Of a DNA stretch of 64,000 nucleotides, positions 1-8,586 are shown piece after piece. Source of the DNA: Niveispirillum sp943370215 (lineage in GTDB: Bacteria > Pseudomonadota > Alphaproteobacteria > Azospirillales > Azospirillaceae); the NCBI GenBank assembly GCA_943370215.1, contig CALRQC020000008.1:62001-126000 (forward strand), given 5' to 3'. The position numbers and the translations under genes were made by a program. A model generated the notes under the pieces. The model saw only the letters and a program-made list of their open reading frames with translations. It searched no databases and was not told the DNA's origin. Each line of letters begins with the position of its first letter. The stretch's first letter is position 1.

Positions 1-192
1 GGCGCCATCGGCCCGGCACTGGCAGAGGGGCGCGCCGTGGCGGCGGCCCTGGATGCCATCGCCCGCCAGCCGGATGCCGCCAACACCATCTCGCGCACCC
101 TGTTTGTCGGGCTGGCGATGATCGAAACCATGGCGATCTATTGCCTGGTGGTGGCGTTGCTGGTGCTGTTCGCCAACCCGTTCGTGGGCTGA
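1..192 (+). CDS. atpE: ATP synthase F0 subunit c (N-ATPase type), 3' end only
   Basis: The first 192 bases translate in frame 1 to the last 63 residues of a proteolipid c subunit; the start lies outside the window. The polar loop reads ALDAIARQPDA, followed by the ion-binding outer helix with the carboxylate in MIETMAIY. The c ring carries H+ or Na+ through the membrane rotor. The E-T-x-x-x-Y pattern matches the Na+-ligand spacing of sodium-type c subunits (Glu, Ser/Thr, then Tyr four residues later). The other ligand, a Gln in the first helix, is upstream of the window. It is followed after 5 bases by atpF. Assignment is firm; ion specificity is inference. Confidence 0.9.
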   Translation, partial: GAIGPALAEGRAVAAALDAIARQPDAANTISRTLFVGLAMIETMAIYCLVVALLVLFANPFVG

Positions 193-197
193 AAGCG

Positions 198-917
198 ATG
201 CATCTGGACCCGACCACCCTGGCCCTGCAGCTAGTGAATTTCCTGGTACTGGTCTGGCTGCTGCGCCGTTTCCTGTTCCGCCCCGTGCTGGCCGCCATCG
301 ACAAGCGCGACGCCGACCTGACCCAGCGCCGCACCCAGGCGGAGACGCTGGCCGCCGAGGTTGCCGCCACCCGCAGCGCGGTGGAGGCTGAACGCCAATC
401 GCTGGCCAAACAGGCCGCCGAGTTGCGCGCCACCGCCCAGGCCGAAGCGGAGGATGAACGCCGCCGCCTGCTGGATGCCGCCCGGCAATCCGCCGACGCC
501 CTGCGCGCTGCCGCCGCCAGCCAGTTGGCCGCCGAACGCCAGCAGGCAGAGACCGACCTGACCAAACAAGCCGCCGATCTGGCCACGGCCATGGCTGGCC
601 GCCTGCTGGCCGATGCTAGGCCCGATCTGGCCGACCGGGTGCTGACCGACGCGCTGTGCCAGCAACTGGCCGCCCTGCCTGCAGCGGAAAAATCCAGCCT
701 GCTGGCCGGCCCCGGCGGCATCACCCTGACCAGCGCCCGCCCCTTGCCCGTCGACCTGCAAACGGCGCTGATCACCGCCCTGGGCCCCAATATCGCCGTG
801 ACCTGGACCGTTGATCCCGCCGTGATTGCCGGGGTGGAGCTTGCCGCCCCGCATCACCTGATCCATCAAAGCTGGCGGGCGGCACTCGCCAGCGCGCGGG
901 AAAGGTTGGGATCATGA
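198..917 (+). CDS. atpF: ATP synthase F0 subunit b with delta-like C-terminus (N-ATPase)
   Basis: This 239-residue protein is the peripheral stalk subunit. An N-terminal membrane helix (about residues 8-25, FLVLVWLLRRFLFRPVL) is followed by a long Ala/Glu/Arg-rich coiled coil to about residue 150. The last 75 residues do not look like a b subunit: they contain SARPLPVDLQTALI and VDPAVIAGVEL, the pattern of the C-terminal domain of subunit delta. That fits the absence of a separate delta gene before atpA. I chose the ATG at 198, just after the atpE stop, over an upstream in-frame codon inside atpE. Its stop overlaps the atpA start (ATGA). Confidence 0.88.
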   Translation: MHLDPTTLALQLVNFLVLVWLLRRFLFRPVLAAIDKRDADLTQRRTQAETLAAEVAATRSAVEAERQSLAKQAAELRATAQAEAEDERRRLLDAARQSADALRAAAASQLAAERQQAETDLTKQAADLATAMAGRLLADARPDLADRVLTDALCQQLAALPAAEKSSLLAGPGGITLTSARPLPVDLQTALITALGPNIAVTWTVDPAVIAGVELAAPHHLIHQSWRAALASARERLGS

Positions 918-2404
918 GCGCCAGCCTTTCCACCCATCTGGCAGACTGGACCCGCCAGCAAAGCCAAACACTGGCCAGCCAGCCGGCCCCCGCCCCCGGC
1001 TGGCAGCAACTGGGCCGGGTCAGCCATATTGGCGACGGTATCGCCCTGGTCAGCGGGCTGGAACAGGCCCCGGCGGACGGGATGCTGCTATTCACCGGCA
1101 ATGTGCCGGGCTTGGTGCTGGACCTGGATGAAGGCCGGCTGGGCTGTCTGCTGCTGGGTGCGGCGGAGGGTATCAAGGCCGGCGATCCGGTGCGCATGGC
1201 CCCGGGCGTGCTGCGCGTGCCGGTGGGTGAGGGGCTGCTGGGAAGGGTGATCGACCCGATGGGCCGCGCCCTGGATGGCCGGCCCGATCCCACGCCCGAC
1301 CGGTTGGAGCCGATTGAACGCCCCGCCCCCGCCCTGACCAGCCGGGGCACGGTGGCCGAACGGCTGGCCACCGGCACCACCATCATCGACAGTCTCTACC
1401 CCATCGGGCGCGGCCAGCGGGAACTGATCGTCGGCGACCGTGGCACGGGCAAGACCTGCATTGCCATGGATGCGTTGCTGGCCCAGGCCGGGGGCGATGT
1501 CATCCCCATCTATTGCGCCATCGGTCAGCGTGCCTCTGCGGTGGCCGATGTCATTGCCACCTTGCGCGATGGCGGGCTGGCGGATCGGGCCATCATCATC
1601 GTGGCCGCCCCCGATGCCGCCCCCGGCCTGCAATGGATCGCGCCTTATGCCGCCATGACCATGGCGGAATATTTCCGCGACAGCGGGCGTCACGCCCTGC
1701 TGGTGCTGGATGATCTGTCCAAACATGCCGCCATGCACCGGCAGGTCAGCCTGCTGTTGCAGCGCCCGCCAGGGCGGGAGGCCTTTCCCGGCGATATTTT
1801 CTATCTCCATTCCCGCCTGCTGGAACGTTCAGCCAAACTGTCTGACGCGGCGGGCGGTGGCTCGCTCACCTGTCTGCCGGTGGTGGAAACCCAGGCCGGC
1901 AATCTGGCGGCCTATATTCCCACCAACCTGATCTCCATCACCGATGGGCAGATCGTGCTGGATACCAGCCAGTTCCAAGCCGGCCAGCGCCCGGCGGTGG
2001 ATGTGGGGCGCAGCGTCAGCCGCGTCGGTGCCCGCACCCAGCCGCCGGAACTGCGCAAACTGGCGGAAAAGCTGAAGCTGGAATATGCCCAGTTTCTGGA
2101 GCTGGAGGCCTTCACCCGCTTCGGCGGGCTGGTGGATGAGCGGACAAAACAGACGGTGGAGCGCGGCCGCCGCCTGCGCGCCCTGCTGGGCCAGCGCCAC
2201 GGCCACCCCCGCGCGCTGGCGGCCGAGGTGGCCTTGCTGCTCTCCCATGCCGACGGCTTGCTGGATGGCTTGACCTTGCCCCAGGTGGAACAGGTGCGCG
2301 ATGGCATCGCAGCCTCCATCGATGGCAACGATCCCGCCAACCTGGATAATCTGCGCCGCATCATTCAGACCGCCAAAGCCGCCGTGCTGAAGGGTCCGGC
2401 ATGA
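914..2404 (+). CDS. atpA: ATP synthase F1 subunit alpha (N-ATPase type)
   Basis: A 496-residue alpha subunit that forms the catalytic hexamer with beta. It has the beta-barrel domain (GRVSHIGDGIALVSGL), the nucleotide domain with Walker A GDRGTGKT at about 174-181, the Walker B-like LLVLDDLSKHA, and the alpha signature TDGQIVLDTSQFQAGQRPAVDVGRSVSRVG. The order c, b, alpha, gamma without a delta gene is typical of the second, N-type ATPase operons (usually atpDCQRBEFAG), which are often horizontally spread and occur beside a housekeeping F-ATPase. It overlaps atpF and atpG by 4 bases each, so translation is probably coupled. Confidence 0.93.
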   Translation: MSASLSTHLADWTRQQSQTLASQPAPAPGWQQLGRVSHIGDGIALVSGLEQAPADGMLLFTGNVPGLVLDLDEGRLGCLLLGAAEGIKAGDPVRMAPGVLRVPVGEGLLGRVIDPMGRALDGRPDPTPDRLEPIERPAPALTSRGTVAERLATGTTIIDSLYPIGRGQRELIVGDRGTGKTCIAMDALLAQAGGDVIPIYCAIGQRASAVADVIATLRDGGLADRAIIIVAAPDAAPGLQWIAPYAAMTMAEYFRDSGRHALLVLDDLSKHAAMHRQVSLLLQRPPGREAFPGDIFYLHSRLLERSAKLSDAAGGGSLTCLPVVETQAGNLAAYIPTNLISITDGQIVLDTSQFQAGQRPAVDVGRSVSRVGARTQPPELRKLAEKLKLEYAQFLELEAFTRFGGLVDERTKQTVERGRRLRALLGQRHGHPRALAAEVALLLSHADGLLDGLTLPQVEQVRDGIAASIDGNDPANLDNLRRIIQTAKAAVLKGPA

Positions 2405-3159
2405 GCATCGCGGCGCTGGAATATCGCCTGTCGACCCTGGGCAGCCTGTTGAGCGTGGTGGAGGCGTTGCGGTCGCTGGCCGCCGCCAAGCAGCAGCGGG
2501 CCGCCGGGATGCTAGGGGCCGCCAGCGCCTATGCCGCGGCCAGTGCTGCCGCCCTTTCCGCCCTTTGCCCCGAACCGCAGCAGCCCGCCCGCCGCCTGTT
2601 CCTGCTGCTGGGGCCGGAGGGGGGATTTACCGGCGGCCTGCCCAGCCGGCTGGTTGCCGCCCTGCCGGGGGATCAGCCCCCGCTGGTGGTGGGCAGCCGC
2701 ACCATTGCCGCCGCCCAGGCCCGGCACCTGCCGCTTGCCGGCACGATACCGGCCCCCGCCATGGCCGATGCCCTGCCGCCCCTGGCCACCAGCCTGTGCG
2801 CGCAATTCCCGGCGGATGCCGCCATCACCATCCTGCACCCGCGCGACCACGCCATCATCCAGGAGGACTTGCCGCCGCTGCCGCAACAGGCGGGCCGGGT
2901 GGAACTGCTGACCCAGGTGCCGGCATCGTCCCTGCTGGCCGCCGCTGGAATGCAGGACCGGCAGGCAAGGCTGCTGCTGGCCCTGCTGCAAACCCATGCT
3001 GCTGAACAATTGGCCCGCCTCTCCACCCTGACCGGTGCCCGCGAACGTATCCGCGACCGGGTATCGGAACTAACCATCCAGCTTTCCACCGCCCGGCAAG
3101 ACAGCATCAGCCAGGAAATCGCCGACCTCTGGTCCGGCCGCCGCGCCTTGATGGGGTGA
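2401..3159 (+). CDS. atpG: ATP synthase F1 subunit gamma (N-ATPase type)
   Basis: A 252-residue rotor shaft subunit. The N-terminal helix (EYRLSTLGSLLSVVEALRSLAAAK) and the C-terminal helix (LARLSTLTGARERIRDRVSELTIQLSTARQDSISQEI, seen in pieces) are those of gamma subunits, with a shortened and divergent middle domain as in N-ATPases (ordinary gamma is about 290). It is normally the last gene of this operon type, and nothing co-directional follows closely. The start overlaps the atpA stop. Confidence 0.85.
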   Translation: MSIAALEYRLSTLGSLLSVVEALRSLAAAKQQRAAGMLGAASAYAAASAAALSALCPEPQQPARRLFLLLGPEGGFTGGLPSRLVAALPGDQPPLVVGSRTIAAAQARHLPLAGTIPAPAMADALPPLATSLCAQFPADAAITILHPRDHAIIQEDLPPLPQQAGRVELLTQVPASSLLAAAGMQDRQARLLLALLQTHAAEQLARLSTLTGARERIRDRVSELTIQLSTARQDSISQEIADLWSGRRALMG

Positions 3160-3386
3160 GCTGGATCATGGCGGGGGTGACGGGCGGGGTGCATCATGGC
3201 TATGGTGTGGGGGCTGTTGGGGGGCGATGAAAATCATGATGCAATTTGATCGCTTCTCTACCGTCACCCCGGCGAAGGCCGGGGTCCAGTTTCGTAGAGC
3301 ACGGTGCCCCTGAAGCTGGACCCCGGCCTTCGCCGGGGTGACGGTGGAAGCAAACGCCAAACAATCCCCCAACCCGGACCCATTTC
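3160..3386. other. Intergenic spacer between atpG and motA
   Basis: No gene is visible in these 227 bases. They hold the long inverted repeat described separately at 3261-3344, which could also act as a transcription stop for the ATPase operon. There is no strong ribosome binding site before motA. Confidence 0.6.
3261..3344. repeat. Perfect inverted repeat, 29-base arms (dispersed palindrome)
   Basis: Arms at 3261-3289 and 3316-3344 are exact reverse complements separated by 26 bases. Each arm begins or ends with CCGTCA and contains the short internal palindrome CCCCGGCGAAGGCCGGGG. A related element with the same outer CCGTCA and GCGAAGGC core is at 24394-24466. This looks like a REP-type dispersed intergenic element. 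Confidence 0.8.
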
Positions 3387-4181
3387 ATGCCCCGTTCCAG
3401 TTCCTCTGGCCTTGTCCTCACCAGCCTCATCGGCATCGTGGCCACCATCGGCCTTCTCGCCTTTGTCGTCTATGCCGGGGGCGATGCGCGCTTCTTCTTC
3501 AATCTGGAAGGGTTGGTGATTGTCGGGGGCGGCGTCATCTGCGTGGCGCTGCTGGCCTTCCGGGGGGATGAGATCACGGCGGCCCTGTCCGCCATCGCCG
3601 CCATGTTCAAGGGTCCGCCCAGCCTGGAACGGGAAATGGCGGAGCTGCTGGAGGTCTCCAAACAGCTCTTCAGCCGGCAGATCCAGGCCGCCGATGAACG
3701 GGTACGCCGGGTGGGCAGCCCCTTTCTGCGGCTGGGGTTGCAGATGGTGGTGGATAATGCCTCGCTGGATGACATCATGCATGTGATGAACTGGCGCATC
3801 CAGAAACAGGTGGAGGCGGATCAGAAGCAATCCCGCTTTTTCCGCGTGCTGGCCTCCTTCGCGCCGGCCTTCGGGCTGCTGGGCACGCTGGCCGGCATGG
3901 TGGGGATGTTGAAGCAATTGGGATCGGGCGATATCGGCCTGATCGGTTCGTCGATGGCAGTGGCCATGCTGGCCACGCTTTACGGGCTGATCCTGGCCAA
4001 TCTGCTGTTCAAGCCCATCGCCATCAAGCTGGAACAGCGCACCACCGAACGGGTGGCGCAGTTGAACATTCTGCTGGAAGGCGTGGTGCTGGCCCATCTC
4101 AACCGCTCCCCCATGGTGATTGAGGAGACATTGCGCACCTATCTGCTGGATGCCGGCGACGAGGTGCGCGGTGGCCGCTGA
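3387..4181 (+). CDS. motA: Flagellar motor stator protein MotA/PomA
   Basis: A 264-residue inner-membrane stator subunit that forms the ion channel with MotB and drives flagellar rotation. Four membrane segments are visible: about residues 10-30 (VLTSLIGIVATIGLLAFVVY), 38-58 (LEGLVIVGGGVICVALLAF), 155-175 and 185-205. The conserved FAPAFGLLGTLAGMVGML segment before helix 3 and the large cytoplasmic loop with charged residues (ERVRRVGSPFLRLGL) support MotA rather than ExbB/TolQ. motB overlaps its end. Whether it is H+ or Na+ driven cannot be told from sequence by eye. Confidence 0.88.
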   Translation: MPRSSSSGLVLTSLIGIVATIGLLAFVVYAGGDARFFFNLEGLVIVGGGVICVALLAFRGDEITAALSAIAAMFKGPPSLEREMAELLEVSKQLFSRQIQAADERVRRVGSPFLRLGLQMVVDNASLDDIMHVMNWRIQKQVEADQKQSRFFRVLASFAPAFGLLGTLAGMVGMLKQLGSGDIGLIGSSMAVAMLATLYGLILANLLFKPIAIKLEQRTTERVAQLNILLEGVVLAHLNRSPMVIEETLRTYLLDAGDEVRGGR

Positions 4182-5040
4182 TCGTGACCTGACACCGGAG
4201 ACCGAGCGCGCCCGCGTCGCCGCCCGCCGCCAGCCCCACCGCCCGCATGAAAAATCGCTGGAACCGATGGAGGAAAGCGAGGAATGGGTCATCAGCTATA
4301 TGGATATGGTCACGGTGCTGATGACTGTGTTCCTGGGCATGGTGGCGATTCTGGGCATGGATGGCCGCCTGTCCAACCCCAGCAATGAGGAGCGGGAGGC
4401 GACCAAACAGGTGGATAAGGCCCTGGCCAGCCATCCCCTGCCCTCCCCCTTCCCCAATCTGCATCGGGAGGATGATGCCGATTACGAGGCACCGCCGCCC
4501 GCCCGCCCGCCCGGCCAGGGCGGCCCGGCGGATCGCAGCGGCAATGCAACGGTCGCCGGCAGCAATGCCGCCGCAGCGCTGTCGCCCGCCGCCCAGGCCT
4601 GGTTGCGCAAGCTGGAAGCGGCGGGTCTGCCGCCGGATGTGGACATCACCCTGAAGGACCGCAAGATCGCCATCGTGGTGCGCGACCGCATCCTGTTCCC
4701 GTCGGGTTCCGCCACCTTGCAGCCGGCAGCGGTGGATTTGCTGCGCACGCTGGCCCCCTCCCTGGCCGCCTTGCCGGGCAGTGTGACGGTGGAGGGGCAT
4801 AGCGACGATGTGGCCATCAGCACGGCCCGTTTCCCCTCCAACTGGGAACTCTCCGCCGCCCGCGCCGCCGCCGTGGTGCGCGTGCTGGCCGCCCTGGGCC
4901 TACCCCCGGAACGGCTGGGCGCCCTGGGCCTGGCCGACAGCCGCCCGCTGACCACCGACCCCACCCGCCGGTCAGAAAACCGCCGGGTGGAAATTGTCGT
5001 GGATACGGATGCGGTGACCGCGAAGGGGGTGGCGCGGTGA
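4171..5040 (+). CDS. motB: Flagellar motor protein MotB (OmpA-like C-terminus)
   Basis: A 289-residue stator partner. One membrane helix (SYMDMVTVLMTVFLGMVAIL) carries the essential ion-binding Asp at about residue 45. A Pro/Gly-rich linker follows, then an OmpA-like peptidoglycan-binding domain (VEGHSDDVAI, NWELSAARAAAVVRVL, RRSENRRVEIVVD). I place the start at GTG 4171, preceded by GAGG at 4161-4164 and overlapping the motA stop by 11 bases. An upstream in-frame codon at 4120 would add motA-overlapping residues unlike MotB. The conserved WVISYMDM start of the helix is intact. Confidence 0.88.
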   Translation: MAADRDLTPETERARVAARRQPHRPHEKSLEPMEESEEWVISYMDMVTVLMTVFLGMVAILGMDGRLSNPSNEEREATKQVDKALASHPLPSPFPNLHREDDADYEAPPPARPPGQGGPADRSGNATVAGSNAAAALSPAAQAWLRKLEAAGLPPDVDITLKDRKIAIVVRDRILFPSGSATLQPAAVDLLRTLAPSLAALPGSVTVEGHSDDVAISTARFPSNWELSAARAAAVVRVLAALGLPPERLGALGLADSRPLTTDPTRRSENRRVEIVVDTDAVTAKGVAR

Positions 5041-5077
5041 ATCCCCCTTCGCTAGATTGAAATATATCCAGATGCGA

Positions 5078-5806
5078 TTAAGCGAGCAATTCACTTAACC
5101 AGAAAGTGCCAGATGGAGTCGAAATGAACTCAATTCTTCCTCCCGTGTCTGATCCACTAAAAAAACCTCGAATATAAATGCCACTACTTATAGAATTGCT
5201 GTCCCATTGAGAATTTGTTGTAATAAAAATATCACTTGAGCTTCCATTTTGAATATACGATCCGTTAACAACTTTTAGGTCACGGCGAGTTGAAATACCA
5301 GATATTGATATTATATCGTTTCCACCGGCGGAATCATAGATGGTATCAATCCCATCTGTGGAAATATCGAATATATACGTATCATTCGCAGCTCCGCCTT
5401 CTAGGGTATCATTTCCTAACCCACCAATCAAAACATCATCGCCATAAGCTGTTTCGTTATCACCAAATATCCTATCATTTCCATTTCCACCATATATCGT
5501 ATCATTATTCCACCCTCCATAGAGGGTGTCGTTTCCGTTCTCACCAAAAATTCTGTCATTATTATCATTCCCTCCGATTGAATCGGCACCCTCCCCACCA
5601 TATATGCTATCATCACCAAATCCACCAAATATGGTGTCGTTACCCCCAGATCCTAACAATGTATCATTCCCATTACCGCCATTAATACTATCTGAAAGTG
5701 AATTTCCATTTAAATAATCACTACCATCCCCTCCATTTATTGTATAACTTCCACCAGCAGGAGCGTTGTATGTATCATTTCCTGATGTTCCATTCCATGT
5801 GGGCAT
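5078..5806 (-). CDS. Small RTX (haemolysin-type Ca2+-binding repeat) protein
   Basis: A 242-residue acidic protein made almost wholly of nonapeptide repeats of the GGxGNDxux type: GGNGNDTLLG, GGFGDDSIYG, GGEGADSIGG, GGNGNDRIFG, GGLGNDTLEG and others, about residues 20-155. These fold into a Ca2+-binding parallel beta roll. The C-terminal 90 residues, rich in Ser, Ile and Gly, could hold a type I secretion signal. There is no N-terminal signal peptide, as usual for this route, and no secretion ABC genes are nearby. The ATG at 5806 follows GGGGAGAGG with good spacing. The gene is much more AT-rich than its neighbours, suggesting transfer. Confidence 0.85.
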   Translation of the reverse strand: MPTWNGTSGNDTYNAPAGGSYTINGGDGSDYLNGNSLSDSINGGNGNDTLLGSGGNDTIFGGFGDDSIYGGEGADSIGGNDNNDRIFGENGNDTLYGGWNNDTIYGGNGNDRIFGDNETAYGDDVLIGGLGNDTLEGGAANDTYIFDISTDGIDTIYDSAGGNDIISISGISTRRDLKVVNGSYIQNGSSSDIFITTNSQWDSNSISSGIYIRGFFSGSDTGGRIEFISTPSGTFWLSELLA

Positions 5807-5983
5807 ATTAACCTCTCCCCAGAATAAGTTGCGGTACGTTGTGTGCACACCCAAGCGCGGTTTACGCTAAGTGTGTTTTTATATTCATAAACTACCAATA
5901 GCCTGTAGAATCTTTTTTGGTTGAAATTTCTAAAATTTACGCTCACGATAATGACGGCGCGATAGATGCTAATGGAGAGAATC

Positions 5984-6784
5984 ATGTCAGCCATCGTCAA
6001 CGACATATTCCGCCTCACCAGCAGCGGCTATTCTGCACGCGCCACATTAAAGGCAAACCTGTCTTTACCCATTCAGTCCAACCCAACAACGCCCGCTAAA
6101 GGCGAGGATATGGATAAGGTCACGCTGAGCCGATTGGCGCAGAGCCTGAAGGGGGTGGAAAACACAGATGCTGACAAGAAAACACTCTCCCGTTTATTCA
6201 AGGATGAAACAGCTCAATTATTCAACAGCTTGAACAAGCAGGATCAGGACCAGCTCCAGTCCCTTTATGCCAGCGGTGCTGCCAGCGCGCGGGAAATTGA
6301 ACTGACGCTGCAAGCCGAAGCAAACAGCGCCATTTCATCGCGCGCCGCCAGGGAACGTCCGCGTTCTGCCGAAGAAGTGGCAGCGGGGAAGGAATGGAGT
6401 GAGCTGAGCAAACTCAGCGATGAATATGCACACGCGGCCAAGGCCGCGTTTGAACTGGAATCGGATGGGATCAGCCAGTTTGAGCAAGGCCTGATCGGTG
6501 AAGATCAATTGCAGGCAATCAAGGATGATGCCGCCAAGCAGAAAGCCGAACTGGATTCACAGGATAAATATAAAAATATCTCTGAACGGGCCAATCAGGC
6601 TTTTGAGAATAATATTAAAATGTCCATGTCTGGACTGAAGGATTTCTTGGGCGGTCCATCAGTCACGGAGGAACAATCTTCTGCACGCAGTAAATTACAC
6701 GCGCTTGGTTTCGGCGGCCCTGCCGTCAATCGTTCACTTAACACTTACGCCCAGCAACGAGACAGCCTCAGCCTGATCCGCTGA
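5984..6784 (+). CDS. Unrecognised protein, 266 residues, helical and charged
   Basis: I do not recognise a family. The product has no signal peptide or membrane helix; it is Glu/Lys/Ala/Ser-rich and probably mostly alpha-helical (for example SRLFKDETAQLFNSLNKQDQ and EWSELSKLSDEYAHAAKAAF). The tail is Gly/Pro/Ser-rich (FLGGPSVTEE, GFGGPAVNRSLN). I chose ATG 5984 because GGAGAGA lies 3-9 bases upstream; an upstream ATG at 5972 lacks this. It is divergently transcribed from the RTX gene across a 177-base AT-rich spacer, so the two may be regulated together. Composition is between the AT-rich RTX gene and the GC-rich genome. Confidence 0.65.
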   Translation: MSAIVNDIFRLTSSGYSARATLKANLSLPIQSNPTTPAKGEDMDKVTLSRLAQSLKGVENTDADKKTLSRLFKDETAQLFNSLNKQDQDQLQSLYASGAASAREIELTLQAEANSAISSRAARERPRSAEEVAAGKEWSELSKLSDEYAHAAKAAFELESDGISQFEQGLIGEDQLQAIKDDAAKQKAELDSQDKYKNISERANQAFENNIKMSMSGLKDFLGGPSVTEEQSSARSKLHALGFGGPAVNRSLNTYAQQRDSLSLIR

Positions 6785-6835
6785 CACCCCACGCACCACC
6801 CCCACAAATTCCGTTGCACAGTGTTGCGTAGGGTT

Positions 6836-6865
6836 AACGGCGGCACCCAACCGGATGCCGCCGTT
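6836..6865 (-). terminator. Hairpin downstream of nagE
   Basis: AACGGCGGCA at 6836-6845 pairs with TGCCGCCGTT at 6856-6865 immediately after the nagE stop. There is no T run on the minus strand, so it is only a possible terminator or mRNA 3' protector. Confidence 0.4.
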
Positions 6866-6873
6866 CCTTGTCC

Positions 6874-8586
6874 TCAACCCGCCTTCACCAGCGCCGATAC
6901 CGACCCCGGTGCCAGCAGCAGATGCAGCAGCCCATCGCCCGGCACTGCCATTTCCCGCACACCCAGGCGGGTCAGGCTGGCCCGGTCGGCCTTGGCCGTA
7001 TCGGCCAGTTCCAGCCGCAGGCGGCTGCCATGCTGGCTGACGCGGCGGATATTGCCGGCCCCGCCCAGGGCCGCCAGCGCTGCATCGGTCAGGGTGATCC
7101 CCGCCGCCGCCGCACTGGCCGTCGCCGTCTCGGCCTTGCGCGCCGGCTGGGTGCCGCCACCCTGGGCCATGGCGTCGCGGATTTCCACCGCCACCTGATC
7201 GGCAATCGGCCCCAGCACCACCTGCAAGGCATTGGCCGAGGGGCGGATCAGCCCCCGTGCGCCCAGCCCCTTCAACGATGCCTCATCCACCAGCCCCTGA
7301 TCGGCCACGATCAGGCGCAGGCGGGTGGTGCAGGCCCCCACGCTGGTCAGGTTGGCGGCCCCGCCCAGGGCGCAGACAAACGCCTCCCCCCGGCCGCCGG
7401 GCAGGCTGGCCGTCACGGTGGCGGGGCTGGCCGCCCCCTCCTCCTCCCGCCCCGGCGTCTTCAGGTTGAAGCGGCGGATGACGAAGGAGAAGACGCCATA
7501 ATAAATGGCGAAATAGGCCAGACCCACCGGCAGCAGCATCAGCGGCTTGGTGGCCTTGCCGTAATTCAGCACATAGTCGAACAGACCGGCGGAGAAGCCA
7601 AAGCCCAGCTTCACCCCCAGCATGTCCATCAGGTACATGGCCGCACCGGTCAGGATGGCATGAAGGGCATAAAGGGCGGGGGCCAGAAACATGAAGCTGA
7701 ATTCAATCGGCTCCGTCACCCCGGTCAGGGCCGAGGTCAGGGCCAGACTGAACAGCATCCCGCCCACGGCCTTGCGCCGTTCCGGCTTGGCGGCGCGATA
7801 CATGGCCAGACAGGCCGCCGGCAGACCAAACATCATCACCGGGAAGAAACCGGCCATGAAGCCGCCGGCGGTGGGATCACCCGCGAAGAAGCGGCGCAGA
7901 TCGCCGGCGGTGCCGTGATAATCGCCCTGCACGAACCAGAAGACATTATTCAGGATATGGTGCAGGCCCGTCACCAGCAGCAGGCGGTTCAGCAAGCCGA
8001 AGATGAACAGGCCAACGCCCCCCGCCTCTGCCACGCCATGCGACAGCCCATCCACGCCCGCACTGATATGCGGGAAGCCCAGGCCGACAATGACGGCCAG
8101 CACCAGCCCCGCCGCCCCGGCCACGATGGGCACAAAGCGCCGCCCACCGAAAAAGGCCAGATAATCCGGCAGCTTGATGGTGGAGAAGCGGTTATAGAAC
8201 ATGCCGCCGACAAGGCCGGAAATGATGCCGACCGGCACATCCAACCGGGCCACCGCCTTGGCCTTCCAGGCGGCAATGGCCAGATCGCCCGCCACATCCG
8301 CCGGCACCGCCAGCAGGGATTTCCCGGCCTCCGTTGCCACCAGAAAACAGACAATGCCGGAAAGGCAGGCCGCCCCGTTGCCATCACGGGCATAGCCGGT
8401 GGCCACACCGATGGCAAACAGCAGACCCAGATGGGAGAAAAGCGCATCGCCCGCCGCACTGAGGAAGGCGATATCCAGCAAATCGGGCTGGCCCAGGCGC
8501 AGCATCAGCCCCGCCACCGGCAGCACCGCGATGGGCAGCATCAGCGCGCGGCCAAGGGGCTGAAGTTTTTCCAGGATCGACTTCAT
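6874..8586 (-). CDS. nagE: PTS N-acetylglucosamine permease IIC-IIB, with a second IIB-like domain
   Basis: A 570-residue inner-membrane transporter that imports and phosphorylates GlcNAc. The IIC domain fills about residues 1-380 (start MKSILEKLQPLGRALMLPIA; GDPTAGGFMAGFFPVMMFGLP; TGVTEPIEFSFMFLAP). A IIB domain around 405-480 has the phosphorylated Cys419 in VGACTTRLRL. A second IIB-like module around 505-568 (NIRRVSQHGSRLRLEL) has His519 where Cys is expected. I chose ATG 8586, which overlaps the stop of the upstream EIIA-HPr-EI gene by 4 bases. It is the last gene of the nag operon. Confidence 0.9.
   Translation of the reverse strand: MKSILEKLQPLGRALMLPIAVLPVAGLMLRLGQPDLLDIAFLSAAGDALFSHLGLLFAIGVATGYARDGNGAACLSGIVCFLVATEAGKSLLAVPADVAGDLAIAAWKAKAVARLDVPVGIISGLVGGMFYNRFSTIKLPDYLAFFGGRRFVPIVAGAAGLVLAVIVGLGFPHISAGVDGLSHGVAEAGGVGLFIFGLLNRLLLVTGLHHILNNVFWFVQGDYHGTAGDLRRFFAGDPTAGGFMAGFFPVMMFGLPAACLAMYRAAKPERRKAVGGMLFSLALTSALTGVTEPIEFSFMFLAPALYALHAILTGAAMYLMDMLGVKLGFGFSAGLFDYVLNYGKATKPLMLLPVGLAYFAIYYGVFSFVIRRFNLKTPGREEEGAASPATVTASLPGGRGEAFVCALGGAANLTSVGACTTRLRLIVADQGLVDEASLKGLGARGLIRPSANALQVVLGPIADQVAVEIRDAMAQGGGTQPARKAETATASAAAAGITLTDAALAALGGAGNIRRVSQHGSRLRLELADTAKADRASLTRLGVREMAVPGDGLLHLLLAPGSVSALVKAG

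Noticed and set aside
3261..3344. Possible CRISPR repeat or IS end
   Set aside because: Only one inverted pair, with no spaced direct repeats and no transposase gene nearby.
5250..5750. Tandem DNA repeat in the AT-rich segment
   Set aside because: The periodicity comes from the nonapeptide repeats of the RTX protein, not from a separate DNA repeat.
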